55,717 nt of DNA from Ruminococcus bromii (lineage in GTDB: Bacteria > Bacillota > Clostridia > Oscillospirales > Acutalibacteraceae). The notes under the pieces are model-generated. The model saw nothing but the letters and a program-made list of their open reading frames with translations, had not been told where the DNA came from and ran no database searches. The first letter of the stretch is position 1, and the number at the start of each line of letters is the position of its first letter. This document shows positions 43,918-53,311 of this stretch, piece after piece. The stretch lies in contig NZ_NNSR01000045.1 in NCBI RefSeq assembly GCF_002834225.1, positions 1 through 55,717 of the forward strand, given 5' to 3'. Both the position numbers and the translations under genes were made by a program.

Positions 43918-45384
43918 ATTTTTAAGGGCATTTCAAAAAGATGGATGCTCAACACATTGAGCGTCGTACTGACAATCATAATACTTATTGTTGTCAGCCT
44001 TATTTTTATTGTTACATATATTTTTCAAAACAGCGTTGAACAAAATTTGAATACAACAAGCAGTGAGCTTTCTCTTGTTTTCTCGGGATTTCAAAGCGAC
44101 AGTTCAACCTCATTTGTGGCGTCTGCCCGTGATTATGTTGAAAACTTTGACAAAAAGGAAGAAATGGAGGTTATCGTAATCAATTCTTCCGGCAGAGTTG
44201 TTATGACTTCAACAGGATTCACTCCCGATGAAAACGAACAGATTCCCGACTTTAACGAGGCTCTCTCTGATGAAAGCGGATATGCCTACTGGAACGGCAA
44301 GCTTTCATCGGGCGAAAGTGCTATGAGCCAGACGAGAATTATCACCAACGAAAACGGAACCTGCGTCGGTGCGGTAAGATATATTGTTTCTATGGAACAG
44401 GTGAATACTGCAATCGTGCTTGTATCTGCAGGGATTATCATAAGCGGTATTGTTATAATTGCACTTGTAATTTTGTCGGGACTTATGTTTATCCGTTCAA
44501 TCGTTGCACCTATAAGAAAGCTTTCGGAGATTTCAAGCAAGATTGCCCACGGCGACTTTTCGCAGGCTAAAAAAATCGAGTACAAATATGACGATGAAAT
44601 CGGCGACCTCTGTGACGCAATCAGCGATATGGCTCTTGATTTGCAGACAGCCGATCAGATGAAAAACGATTTTATTTCACGAGTATCACACGAGTTGCGT
44701 ACTCCGCTTACGGCGATTAAGGGCTGGGCTGAAACAATGCAGCTTTCCGAAAGAGGAAAGCTTGACCGCAAAACCTTTGACCGCGGTATGGGAGTTATTA
44801 TCAATGAAAGTTCACGCCTTACAAGCATTGTAGAAGAGCTTCTTGACTTCAGCCGTATTCAGAGCGGAAGAATGAAGCTCATCAAGGAAAAGCTTGACAT
44901 TCTTGCCGAATTTGACGATGCGGTTTACTTTTTAAAGGAAAGAGCCGTTACAGAGGGCAAGCATCTTCTCTATGATGAACCCGAGGCTGTTTATCCTGCC
45001 GTTTACGGCGATAAAAACAGGCTCAAGCAGGTTTTCCTCAATGTGCTTGACAATGCGTTGAAATACACACCAAAGGGCGGTGTTGTTGCCGCTCAGGTAA
45101 TCTACAGCAAAGATGAACCCGATATTATCAAGATTGTAATAACCGACACGGGTTGCGGAATTTCTGCCGAGGATCTTCCAAAGGTTAAGGAAAAATTCTA
45201 CAAAGCAAACCAGACTGTCGGCGGTTCGGGAATCGGACTTGCGGTTGCCGATGAGATTATGAACCTCCACAACGGTTCACTTAATATCGAAAGCGGAGAG
45301 GGCGTCGGCACAACCGTAACGCTCACCTTCCCTGTATATAAAGAGGGCAGTGAAAACTCACTTCCCGAAAACATTAAGCTTTAA
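43918..45384 (+). CDS. Sensor histidine kinase with probable AUU start
   Basis: This 488-residue kinase has membrane helix 1 (about 12-37), an extracytoplasmic domain (about 38-160), helix 2 (about 163-188), HAMP (190-245), HisKA with the His in FISRVSHELRTPLTAIKGWA, and HATPase (NVLDNALKYTP, DTGCGIS, GGSGIGLAVADE). AAAGGAGG (43901-43908) is 9 nt before an in-frame ATT at 43918. That frame reads (M)FKGISKRWMLNTLS, a typical beginning for such kinases. The next in-frame ATG, 43945, has no ribosome binding site. An AUU start (as in infC), or a single-base error of ATG, is the best reading. Confidence 0.9.
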   Translation: MFKGISKRWMLNTLSVVLTIIILIVVSLIFIVTYIFQNSVEQNLNTTSSELSLVFSGFQSDSSTSFVASARDYVENFDKKEEMEVIVINSSGRVVMTSTGFTPDENEQIPDFNEALSDESGYAYWNGKLSSGESAMSQTRIITNENGTCVGAVRYIVSMEQVNTAIVLVSAGIIISGIVIIALVILSGLMFIRSIVAPIRKLSEISSKIAHGDFSQAKKIEYKYDDEIGDLCDAISDMALDLQTADQMKNDFISRVSHELRTPLTAIKGWAETMQLSERGKLDRKTFDRGMGVIINESSRLTSIVEELLDFSRIQSGRMKLIKEKLDILAEFDDAVYFLKERAVTEGKHLLYDEPEAVYPAVYGDKNRLKQVFLNVLDNALKYTPKGGVVAAQVIYSKDEPDIIKIVITDTGCGISAEDLPKVKEKFYKANQTVGGSGIGLAVADEIMNLHNGSLNIESGEGVGTTVTLTFPVYKEGSENSLPENIKL

Positions 45385-45425
45385 TCTTATTTCTCTGTGC
45401 AACCTAATACAGAAAGGAACAGCTA

Positions 45426-46409
45426 ATGGCTAAAAATACTACTAAAAAAATCACCTCAATCGGCGGCAGCGCCCTGATTGAAGGCATTATGATGAGAGGT
45501 CCGAAGCGCACAACTGTGTGTGTCCGTACCGCACCCGACAAGATTTACAGCGAGGATATAAGCATAAACACAATTCCCTCAAAATGTAAGCTTTTCAAGC
45601 TTCCGTTTCTCAGAGGAATCGCAGGTCTTATTGACTCAATGCGACTTTCCTACAAAGCACTTATGCTCTCTGCCGATAAGGCAATTGAATCAACCGAAAT
45701 TGAAGAAGAACCGTCAAAGTTTGAAAAATGGCTTGACGATAAATTCGGCGACAAGCTTGTTAAGGTTATGATGGTAATTGCGTCAATCCTCGGTGTTGCG
45801 CTTGCCGTGGGACTTTTCTTCTTTGTCCCCTCTTTCCTGTTTGACCTCAGTGCAAATGTTGTGCCGGCTTTCAAGGGTGACGGCGGAAACGCTGTTTTCT
45901 GGAAGTCTGTTTTTGAGGGTGTTCTCAAGATTATTCTTTTCTTACTTTATATTATAGTATGTTCACAAATGACAGAAATGAAAAGGGTGTTTATGTACCA
46001 CGGTGCCGAGCACAAGACAATTTTCTGCTACGAAAACGAAGAAGAACTCACAGTTGAAAATGTTAAAAAGCAGAGCCGTTTTCACCCGAGATGCGGAACA
46101 AGCTTTATGGTTCTTATGCTGATTGTCGGCATTCTTGTCGGTCTTTTCGTTCCTGTTGCACCCTTCGGCATCGGATTTTTAAGACCTGTATTCAAGATTC
46201 TTCTTCTCCCCGTTTCATGCGGAATCGGTTACGAGCTTATCAAAATCTGCGGTAAGCACGACAATGCCGCAACAAGAATCATTGCCGCTCCCGGACTTTG
46301 GGCGCAGAGAATCACAACAAAAGAGCCTGACGACACTATGATTGAAGTTGCAATTGAGGCTATCAAGGCTGTTATCCCCGAGGACGGCTCGGACATTGTA
46401 AGCAAGTAA
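45426..46409 (+). CDS. DUF1385 membrane protein (YqhQ-like)
   Basis: This 327-residue protein contains GGSALIEGIMMRGPKRTTVC near the N-terminus and MYHGAEHKTIFCYE with FHPRCGTSFM in the middle, all hallmarks of DUF1385. Four or so membrane helices lie at about 115-140, 160-185, 225-250 and 255-275. Family function is unclear. AAAGGAACAGCT precedes the ATG. Its stop overlaps the prmC start by one base. This pairing with prmC is common in Clostridia. Confidence 0.93.
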   Translation: MAKNTTKKITSIGGSALIEGIMMRGPKRTTVCVRTAPDKIYSEDISINTIPSKCKLFKLPFLRGIAGLIDSMRLSYKALMLSADKAIESTEIEEEPSKFEKWLDDKFGDKLVKVMMVIASILGVALAVGLFFFVPSFLFDLSANVVPAFKGDGGNAVFWKSVFEGVLKIILFLLYIIVCSQMTEMKRVFMYHGAEHKTIFCYENEEELTVENVKKQSRFHPRCGTSFMVLMLIVGILVGLFVPVAPFGIGFLRPVFKILLLPVSCGIGYELIKICGKHDNAATRIIAAPGLWAQRITTKEPDDTMIEVAIEAIKAVIPEDGSDIVSK

Positions 46410-47251
46410 TGACTGTAAACGAAATTTATCAAAGCGGACTTAAACTGCTTGAAAATAATAATATTGAAAATTCAAAATTTGAGGCGCAAAGTCTTTTACA
46501 AAAGGCTTTTTCGCTTGACAGAGTCGGCTTTATCATTCACAAAACTGATAAAGCCGATGAAAACTGTTCGCATAACTTTTTAAATTTTATAGAAAGACGA
46601 ATTTCAGGCGAGCCGTTGCAGTATATTCTCGGCGAATGGAGCTTTATGGGATTCGATTTTAAGGTGGGCAGAGGCGTGCTTATACCCCGTGATGACACGG
46701 AAGTGGTTGTCAATCTCTGCATTGATTTTCTCAAAAACAGAGCCGATAAAAAAACGGTTGACCTCTGTTCGGGAAGCGGTGCAATTGCCGTTGCACTTGA
46801 TAAAATTTCAGGTGCAAAGGTTACGGCAGTTGAAATTGACGAAACCGCTTTTTCATATCTTGAAACAAATGTAAAAGAAAACAATTCGTCAGTAAAGCCT
46901 GTTATGGCTGACGCTCTCAAAATCTGCGATACATTTGCAGACGGCGGGCTTGACCTCATCGTTTCAAATCCGCCTTATATAAAATCAGCCGACATAGAAA
47001 CACTTCAAAAAGAGGTTCAGCTTGAACCGAGGCTTGCGCTTGACGGCGGCGAGGACGGCTGCGATTTTTACCGTGAAATAGTGAGCCGTTGGAGCAGAAA
47101 ACTCAAAAAGGGCGGTGCACTTGCATTTGAACTCGGAGAAGGTCAGGCTGACGCAGTAAAGGCACTTATGACTGACAAAGGCTTTTCGGATTTTAAAATT
47201 TCGCTCGACTTTGGCGGTGTGCAGAGGGCGATTATTGGGACTTTGCTCTGA
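46409..47251 (+). CDS. prmC: Peptide chain release factor N5-glutamine methyltransferase PrmC
   Basis: This 280-residue SAM enzyme methylates the GGQ glutamine of release factors. The N-terminal helical domain (1-75) is followed by the Rossmann domain with VDLCSGSGAIAVAL (motif I) and the catalytic VSNPPYI. LEPRLALDGGEDGCDFYR is another family marker. It is translationally coupled to the DUF1385 gene. prfA is not adjacent in this window. Confidence 0.95.
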   Translation: MTVNEIYQSGLKLLENNNIENSKFEAQSLLQKAFSLDRVGFIIHKTDKADENCSHNFLNFIERRISGEPLQYILGEWSFMGFDFKVGRGVLIPRDDTEVVVNLCIDFLKNRADKKTVDLCSGSGAIAVALDKISGAKVTAVEIDETAFSYLETNVKENNSSVKPVMADALKICDTFADGGLDLIVSNPPYIKSADIETLQKEVQLEPRLALDGGEDGCDFYREIVSRWSRKLKKGGALAFELGEGQADAVKALMTDKGFSDFKISLDFGGVQRAIIGTLL

Positions 47252-47289
47252 TTTTAGAAAATTTGTTCGATAAAATTACCGCCAAATTA

Positions 47290-47318
47290 TTGCATTTTCC
47301 CCTCACATATTTTATAAT
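47290..47318 (+). promoter_or_regulatory. SigA promoter of recA
   Basis: TTGCAT, a 17-bp spacer and TATAAT lie about 90 bp before the recA ATG. No complete LexA box (GAAC-N4-GTTC) overlaps it. Only a GAAC half-site follows at 47327. Confidence 0.8.
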
Positions 47319-47327
47319 CTTAGTGCG

Positions 47328-47359
47328 AACATAACCGCCGTTGAAGTGACGGTTATGTT
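47328..47359 (+). promoter_or_regulatory. Hairpin at the 5' end of the recA leader
   Basis: AACATAACCG (47328-47337) pairs perfectly with CGGTTATGTT (47350-47359) around a 12-nt loop. No T-run follows. It sits right at the presumed transcript start, so it may protect the 5' end. Confidence 0.5.
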
Positions 47360-47408
47360 ACAGACTGAAAAACATCAGCTCCCTTTGCGGAGTACGGAGG
47401 TATATGAA

Positions 47409-48530
47409 ATGGCAGTAGATAAAAACAAAGCGCTTGAAACTGCGCTCACACAAATTGAAAAACAGTTCGGCAAGGGTGCTGTAATGCGTCTTGGCGAAAA
47501 TAAACATATGAACATTGAACACATCTCAACAGGTTCGCTTTCGCTTGATATTGCACTCGGAATCGGCGGACTTCCCCGCGGAAGAATTGTTGAGATTTAC
47601 GGACCTGAATCTTCGGGTAAAACAACACTTTCTCTCCACTGCATTGCAGAGGGACAGAAAAACGGCGGCAATGTTGCATTTATTGATGTTGAGCATGCAC
47701 TCGATCCGACATATGCGGCAGCTCTCGGTGTTGATGTTGATTCACTCCTCGTTTCACAGCCGGACACAGGTGAAGACGCTCTTGAAATTGCAGAGGCGCT
47801 TATCCGAAGCGGTGCGATTGATGTTATCGTAATCGACTCCGTTGCCGCTCTTGTTCCAAAGGCTGAAATTGAGGGCGAAATGGGTGACAGCCATGTAGGT
47901 CTGCACGCAAGACTTATGTCACAGGCACTGCGTAAACTCGCAGGTGCAATTTCAAAGTCAAACTGCGTTGCAATCTTCATTAACCAGTTGCGTGAAAAAG
48001 TAGGTGTAACCTACGGTAACCCCGAGGTTACAACCGGCGGTCGTGCGCTCAAGTTCTACAGCTCCGTTCGTATTGATATAAGAAGGGTTGAAACCCTTAA
48101 ATCAGGCGGTGAAATGGTCGGTTCACATACAAGAGCAAAGGTTGTAAAAAACAAGATTGCTCCCCCGTTCCGTGAAGCTGAATTTGATATTATGTACGGT
48201 GAAGGCATTTCCCGTGAGGGCGAGCTTCTTGACCTTGCCGTAAAGGCTGAGATTGTTCAAAAAGCAGGAGCATGGTTCAGCTATGACGGCAGACGACTCG
48301 GACAGGGACGTGACAAGGTCAAGGAACTTCTCAAAACCGACAAGGAGCTTGCTGCTGAAATTGAGAAGAAACTCTGGGAAAATATTGACAAGCTTTATGA
48401 ACGCAAAAAGCCTGCTCCAAAGGTAAAAATTACCGAAGTTCCGTCTGCAAACCAAGAAATCAAGCCTGATTCTGCGGATAAGACAGACAAAAAGAGCGGT
48501 GCAAAAATTGATGTTCTGGTTGACGACTGA
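47409..48530 (+). CDS. recA: Recombinase RecA
   Basis: This 373-residue protein carries out strand exchange and SOS induction. Walker A is [13 protein letters not shown] (about 64-76), Walker [13 protein letters not shown], loop 2 [20 protein letters not shown] with [10 protein letters not shown]. The Lys/Ala-rich C-terminal tail is somewhat long. The start at 47409 ([10 protein letters not shown]) has CGGAGG upstream. An upstream in-frame extension lies in the hairpin leader. recX overlaps the stop by one base. Confidence 0.98.
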   Translation: MAVDKNKALETALTQIEKQFGKGAVMRLGENKHMNIEHISTGSLSLDIALGIGGLPRGRIVEIYGPESSGKTTLSLHCIAEGQKNGGNVAFIDVEHALDPTYAAALGVDVDSLLVSQPDTGEDALEIAEALIRSGAIDVIVIDSVAALVPKAEIEGEMGDSHVGLHARLMSQALRKLAGAISKSNCVAIFINQLREKVGVTYGNPEVTTGGRALKFYSSVRIDIRRVETLKSGGEMVGSHTRAKVVKNKIAPPFREAEFDIMYGEGISREGELLDLAVKAEIVQKAGAWFSYDGRRLGQGRDKVKELLKTDKELAAEIEKKLWENIDKLYERKKPAPKVKITEVPSANQEIKPDSADKTDKKSGAKIDVLVDD

Positions 48531-49135
48531 TGCTTATAACCGCAGTTGAACCACGAAGAAAGGCGATGTGTGCGCTCTACATTGACGGCGAATATGTTAT
48601 GAATCTTGACGCACGCACAGTTATTGAAAACCGATTTGATGTCGGCAGAGAAATTGATGACGAGGATCTGCACGAGATTATCAGGCTAAGCAATGAGCGC
48701 CGTGCAAAGGAAAAGGCTTTGTGGCTTATTTCCTATCGTGACCACTCAAAAAAAGAACTCACCGACAAAATCAAACGCACCTGTGATGAAGAATCGGCGG
48801 AAAAGGCTGTTGAGCGAATGGAAGAACTCGGTCTTGTAAATGATGAAAACTTTGCAAGACGATATGCCGAACAGCTTTTGTTTTCAAAACATAATGCTCC
48901 GAGAGGTGCGGTAAGACAGCTTGTTCAAAAGGGAATTGACCGTGAACTTGCAGAAGAGATTATCGAAGAAATCGACTTTGATCCATGTGACGGAATAAGG
49001 GCGGTTATCGACAGAAAATATAAAAACATAAATGATGAAAAAATAAGGCGAAGAGCCGTTGCCGCTCTGCAAAGGCTCGGATACGGATGGGATGACATTA
49101 AGACCGTCCTCAGAGAATACACAGAGGAAGACTGA
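48530..49135 (+). CDS. recX: Regulatory protein RecX
   Basis: This 201-residue protein is made of three-helix repeats and binds RecA filaments to limit them. ALWLISYRDHSKKELTDKIK is the first repeat, LVNDENFARRYAEQLLFSKH the second with the family marker. The ATG shares a base with the recA stop, so its synthesis is coupled to RecA. It lies two bases before rimO. Confidence 0.93.
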   Translation: MLITAVEPRRKAMCALYIDGEYVMNLDARTVIENRFDVGREIDDEDLHEIIRLSNERRAKEKALWLISYRDHSKKELTDKIKRTCDEESAEKAVERMEELGLVNDENFARRYAEQLLFSKHNAPRGAVRQLVQKGIDRELAEEIIEEIDFDPCDGIRAVIDRKYKNINDEKIRRRAVAALQRLGYGWDDIKTVLREYTEED

Positions 49136-49137
49136 TT

Positions 49138-50478
49138 ATGAATTATAAAGTAGGCATTGTATCACTCGGTTGTGCAAAAAATCAGGTTGACGCCGAGATG
49201 CTTTTGTACACACTCAAGAACAGAGGATTTATTATTGTGAACGATCCGGCAGATGCGGACGCAGTAATTGTAAACACCTGCGGATTTATCGAAAGTGCAA
49301 AGCAGGAAAGCATTAACGAAATTATTGAACTCGGCAAGCTCAAGGACGAGGGCAAAATCAAGGCAATCATCGTAACAGGCTGTCTTGCTCAAAGATATAA
49401 ATCGGAAATTTCCGAACAGCTTTACGAGGTTGACTCGGTTATCGGAATCGGTGCTAACGAAACTATCGCAGACATCGTTTTGAAAACACTTGACGGACAG
49501 AAGTGCGAAAGCTTCCCCGACAAGGTTTGTCTGCCGCTTGAGGGCGGAAGAATCCTTTCAACTCCCCCCTACACTGCTTATCTCAAGATTGCCGAGGGTT
49601 GCGACAACCGTTGTTCCTACTGTGCAATCCCGATGATTCGAGGAAGATTCCGCAGCAGAGATATTGAAGATGTTGTAAAAGAGGCGGAAGGTCTTGCCGA
49701 GCGTGGAGTCAGGGAACTCAATGTAATTGCTCAGGACACAACCCGTTTCGGTGAGGATAAATACGGCAAACCGATGCTTGCAGAACTTCTCAGAAGACTT
49801 TGTAGGATTGACGGCTTTAAATGGATAAGGGTTCTCTACTGCTATCCCGACAGAATTACAGACGAGCTTATTGACACAATAGCAAGTGAAGATAAGATTG
49901 TAAAATATATGGATATTCCGCTCCAGCATTGTGACGGGGATGTTCTCCGCAGAATGAACCGTCACGGCGACAGAGAAAGCCTTACTGCACTTATGAACAA
50001 GATTAAGGATAAAATTCCGAATGTAATCTTCCGCTCAACCTTTATTACAGGTTTCCCCGGTGAAACCGAGGAGCAGTTCAATGAGCTTGCAGAGTTTGCC
50101 GCTGAGATGAAGTTTCAGCGACTCGGCTGTTTTGCCTACTCTCCCGAGGAAGACACAAAGGCGGCTGAAATGCCCGACCAAATTGACGATGAAATCAAGC
50201 AAAAGCGTGCCGATATTATTATGGAGCATCAACAGCAGGTTATGGCTGAATACTGTGAAAGCCTTGTTGGCAAAGAGATTGAAGTTCTTGTTGAAGGCTT
50301 TGACAAGCTTGCCGAATGTTTCTTCGGCAGAAGTTATGCCGACGCCCCCGAGGTTGACGGCTGTGTATTCTTCACCTGTGACGGTGAAAAGCCAAAGGCA
50401 GGAGATTTTGTCAAGGTGCGTGTAACCGATTACACAGGCTGCGATTCTGTCGGCGAATTTGTCGGCAAAATCGACTAA
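49138..50478 (+). CDS. rimO: Ribosomal protein S12 methylthiotransferase RimO
   Basis: This 446-residue radical-SAM enzyme adds a methylthio group to an aspartate of ribosomal protein S12. The N-terminal UPF0004 domain has cysteines in VSLGCAKNQVD, VNTCGFI and VTGCLAQR for one 4Fe-4S cluster. The radical-SAM motif is GCDNRCSYCAIP (CxxxCxxC) and a TRAM domain occupies about 375-446. RGRFRSR is also typical. RimO rather than MiaB is favoured by the SLGCAKNxVD sequence. Confidence 0.95.
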   Translation: MNYKVGIVSLGCAKNQVDAEMLLYTLKNRGFIIVNDPADADAVIVNTCGFIESAKQESINEIIELGKLKDEGKIKAIIVTGCLAQRYKSEISEQLYEVDSVIGIGANETIADIVLKTLDGQKCESFPDKVCLPLEGGRILSTPPYTAYLKIAEGCDNRCSYCAIPMIRGRFRSRDIEDVVKEAEGLAERGVRELNVIAQDTTRFGEDKYGKPMLAELLRRLCRIDGFKWIRVLYCYPDRITDELIDTIASEDKIVKYMDIPLQHCDGDVLRRMNRHGDRESLTALMNKIKDKIPNVIFRSTFITGFPGETEEQFNELAEFAAEMKFQRLGCFAYSPEEDTKAAEMPDQIDDEIKQKRADIIMEHQQQVMAEYCESLVGKEIEVLVEGFDKLAECFFGRSYADAPEVDGCVFFTCDGEKPKAGDFVKVRVTDYTGCDSVGEFVGKID

Positions 50479-50531
50479 GTGGCTAAAAGACTCAGCAATT
50501 TCATAATATTTAACTTTGAAAGGCACATAAA

Positions 50532-51116
50532 ATGAACTTACCAAATAAACTGACAGTAGGACGAATAATTCTTGTTCCGTTCTTTGTGGCGGCATTGCTT
50601 GCAAACTTTCCGCTCAACAATGCCGTTGCCCTGATTATTTTTGTAATGGCATCACTCACAGATATGTTTGACGGAAAAATTGCAAGAAAAAACGGTCTTG
50701 TAACAGACTTCGGAAAATTTGCAGATCCGCTTGCAGACAAAATTCTTGTACTTGCCGCCTTTCTGTGCTTTGTACAGCTTGGAATATGTGACTGTGTTGC
50801 GGTTATAATCGTGCTTTTCCGTGAATTTTCCGTCACCTCAATACGGCTGATTGCCGCCTCAAAAGGCAAGGTTGTTGCCGCCAATATGTGGGGCAAAGCA
50901 AAGACGGTTTCACAGATGATTGCTATAATTGCAGTAATTGCAATGCAAATCGTGCTTGAACTGCCCGAAGTCGGACTTAATTTTATAAACACGGCAACAT
51001 TTGGACCGATTTTCTTTGTGGTGGGAGAAATTCTCATCTGGATTTCGGTTGTATTCACAATCATTTCGGGCGTTGTATATATAGTTCAGAACAGACAGTT
51101 TATTTCTCAGACCTGA
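50532..51116 (+). CDS. pgsA: CDP-diacylglycerol-glycerol-3-phosphate 3-phosphatidyltransferase
   Basis: This 194-residue membrane enzyme makes phosphatidylglycerol phosphate, the first step to phosphatidylglycerol. The CDP-alcohol phosphotransferase motif D-x2-D-G-x2-A-R-x8-G-x3-D-x3-D is complete in DMFDGKIARKNGLVTDFGKF followed by ADPLADK. LPNKLTVGRIILVP at the N-terminus is also typical. Several membrane helices are present. It follows rimO by 53 bp, in the common rimO-pgsA order. Confidence 0.95.
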   Translation: MNLPNKLTVGRIILVPFFVAALLANFPLNNAVALIIFVMASLTDMFDGKIARKNGLVTDFGKFADPLADKILVLAAFLCFVQLGICDCVAVIIVLFREFSVTSIRLIAASKGKVVAANMWGKAKTVSQMIAIIAVIAMQIVLELPEVGLNFINTATFGPIFFVVGEILIWISVVFTIISGVVYIVQNRQFISQT

Positions 51117-51153
51117 GAACAGACTCTCACGGTCTTGACAGGAGGGTGATTGC

Positions 51154-51807
51154 GTGTTTAAAAACCTGAAAGCGGATATTGATGCGGTTATGGAGCGTGA
51201 TCCTGCCGCAAGGAGCAGAGCAGAGGTGTTTTTTCTCTACTCGGGTTTCAAGGCGGTGCGTTCTCACCGAAAAGCCAACTGGTGTTTGCGACACAACCTC
51301 AAGTTTCTTGCAAGGTGGATTTCTCAGCGCAGTCGTCACAAGACGGGAATTGAGATTCATCCCGGCGCAACAATCGGTAAGGGACTTTTTATAGATCACG
51401 GAATGGGCGTTGTTATCGGCGAAACTACAGTAATCGGTGACAACTGCACCATCTATCAGAATGTTACTCTCGGAGGAACAGGCAAAGAAACGGGAAAAAG
51501 ACACCCCACGCTCGGCAATAATGTGCTTGTCGGCTCGGGGGCAAAGGTTCTCGGTCCGTTCAAGGTTGGTGACAACGCAAGAATTGCCGCAGGTGCGGTT
51601 GTTTTAAGCGAAGTTCCGCCGAATGCAACGGCTGTCGGCGTTCCGGCAAGAGTAGTAAAAGTCAACGGTGTTCGCAGTGAAACCCTTGACCAGATTCATG
51701 TATCGGATCCGGTTGCACTTGCATTGTGCAACCTTGAGCATAAAATTTTTGAACTTCAGAAACAGCTTGATGAGCTGAAAAAGGAAAATGTAAAAAGTGA
51801 GGAATAG
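51154..51807 (+). CDS. cysE: Serine O-acetyltransferase
   Basis: This 217-residue enzyme acetylates L-serine to O-acetylserine for cysteine synthesis. The left-handed beta-helix (about 60-165) is built from hexapeptide repeats, with GIEIHPGATIGKGLFIDHGM and GVVIGETTVIGDNCTIYQNV. HGMGVVIGE carries the conserved His. It has the shorter N-terminal domain usual in Firmicutes. The start is GTG at 51154 with AGGAGGG upstream. cysS follows after three bases, tying cysteine synthesis to its tRNA charging. Confidence 0.95.
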   Translation: MFKNLKADIDAVMERDPAARSRAEVFFLYSGFKAVRSHRKANWCLRHNLKFLARWISQRSRHKTGIEIHPGATIGKGLFIDHGMGVVIGETTVIGDNCTIYQNVTLGGTGKETGKRHPTLGNNVLVGSGAKVLGPFKVGDNARIAAGAVVLSEVPPNATAVGVPARVVKVNGVRSETLDQIHVSDPVALALCNLEHKIFELQKQLDELKKENVKSEE

Positions 51808-51810
51808 CAA

Positions 51811-53217
51811 ATGATTTTATATAATTCTCTCGGACAGACAAAGCAGGAATTTGTACCGCACACACCCGGCAAGGTTAATATGTACACCTGCGGTCCTACT
51901 GTTTATCACTATGCCCACATCGGCAATCTTCGCACCTATATTATGGAAGATGTTCTTGAAAAGTATCTTCGTTTTTCGGGTTATGATGTAAACCGTGTAA
52001 TGAACATCACAGATGTAGGTCATCTTTCAAGCGATGCCGACACAGGCGAGGATAAGATGCTTTCAGGTGCAAAGCGTGAGCATAAGACTGTTATGGAGAT
52101 TGCAAAGTTCTACACAGACGCATTTTTTGCCGACTGCGAAAAGCTCAACATCAAGCGTCCCGATGTTGTAGAACCTGCAACAAACTGCATTGACGATTTT
52201 ATCAATATGATTTCCGTTCTGCTTGAAAAGGGCTATGCCTACATTGCAGGCGGCAATGTTTACTTTGACACTTCAAAGCTCGACAACTACTATGTGTTCG
52301 GCAATATGAATGAGGATGACCTTGCTGTCGGTGTTCGTGACAGCGTTGAAGAGGACGAAAACAAGCGTAACAAGGCTGACTTTGTTCTCTGGTTCACAAA
52401 GTCAAAGTTTGATTCACAGGAACTCAAGTGGGAGAGTCCGTGGGGTGTCGGTTATCCGGGCTGGCACATTGAATGTTCTTGCATCAGCTACAAGCACTGC
52501 GGTGAATATCTTGACATTCACTGCGGCGGCATTGACAACGCTTTCCCCCACCACACAAACGAAATTGCACAGAGCGAGGCTTTTCTCGGTCACAAGTGGT
52601 GTCCGTACTGGTTCCATGTACTTCACCTCAACGATGCAAGAGGCAAGATGAGCAAGTCAAAGGGCGGTTTTCTTACAGTTTCACTTCTTGAAGAAAAGGG
52701 GTACAATCCGCTTGTTTACAGAATGTTCTGCCTCCAGAGCCACTACCGCAAGCCGCTCACATTCTCATATGACAACCTTGACAACACAGCCACAGCCTAC
52801 AACAAGCTTGTAAAGAGAATTTCCGCTCTTTCAAGGGACGGTGAGCCTGATATGGCAAAGGCTGAGGAGCTTACAAAGGGATTCCGTGAGGCACTCGACA
52901 ATGACCTCAACACATCTCTTGCGCTCACCTGCGTTTATGATGTTCTCAAAGCTGACGCTGACGATGCGACAAAGCTTTATGTAATCGGCGAATTTGACAA
53001 GGTGCTTTCACTCGACCTTACAAAAGTTCCCGAAAGCAACAAAGCGGACGCTGACGATGACTTTGCCAAGGAAGTTGAGGAGCTTATTGCACAGCGTACA
53101 AAGGCCCGTGCCGATAAGGACTGGGCGACAGCCGACGCTATCCGTGACAAGCTTAAAGAGATGAAAGTTGTTGTCAAGGACACAAAAGACGGCATTGAAT
53201 GGCATATTGAGGGCTAA
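51811..53217 (+). CDS. cysS: Cysteinyl-tRNA synthetase
   Basis: This 468-residue class I synthetase charges tRNA-Cys. The HIGH-type motif is in YHYAHIGNLRTYI and the zinc ligand Cys in MYTCGPTVY. GWHIECSCIS with HCGGIDNAFPHHTNE supplies the other ligands, and GKMSKSKGG is the KMSKS loop. A helical C-terminal domain follows. It overlaps nothing and starts three bases after cysE with GAGGAATAG upstream. No T-box leader is visible. Confidence 0.97.
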   Translation: MILYNSLGQTKQEFVPHTPGKVNMYTCGPTVYHYAHIGNLRTYIMEDVLEKYLRFSGYDVNRVMNITDVGHLSSDADTGEDKMLSGAKREHKTVMEIAKFYTDAFFADCEKLNIKRPDVVEPATNCIDDFINMISVLLEKGYAYIAGGNVYFDTSKLDNYYVFGNMNEDDLAVGVRDSVEEDENKRNKADFVLWFTKSKFDSQELKWESPWGVGYPGWHIECSCISYKHCGEYLDIHCGGIDNAFPHHTNEIAQSEAFLGHKWCPYWFHVLHLNDARGKMSKSKGGFLTVSLLEEKGYNPLVYRMFCLQSHYRKPLTFSYDNLDNTATAYNKLVKRISALSRDGEPDMAKAEELTKGFREALDNDLNTSLALTCVYDVLKADADDATKLYVIGEFDKVLSLDLTKVPESNKADADDDFAKEVEELIAQRTKARADKDWATADAIRDKLKEMKVVVKDTKDGIEWHIEG

Positions 53218-53272
53218 CTTGACTGCTATCGCCCAATGAACGCACCTAATTAAAACAAAATATGAATAAATA

Positions 53273-53311
53273 AAAATCCCCTTCATATAAATTTGGTATG
53301 GAGGGGATTTT
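53273..53311 (+). terminator. 16-bp hairpin burying the Shine-Dalgarno of the deacetylase gene
   Basis: The arms are 53273-53288 and 53296-53311, with 14 Watson-Crick and 2 G-U pairs around a 7-nt loop. The 3' arm contains GGAGGGG, the only ribosome binding site for the ATG at 53312, and ends in TTTT. It can serve as the cysS terminator or as a translation switch. Confidence 0.8.

Noticed and set aside
51117..51153. T-box or cysteine riboswitch before cysE-cysS
   Set aside because: The pgsA-cysE gap is only about 37 bp, with no room for such a leader.
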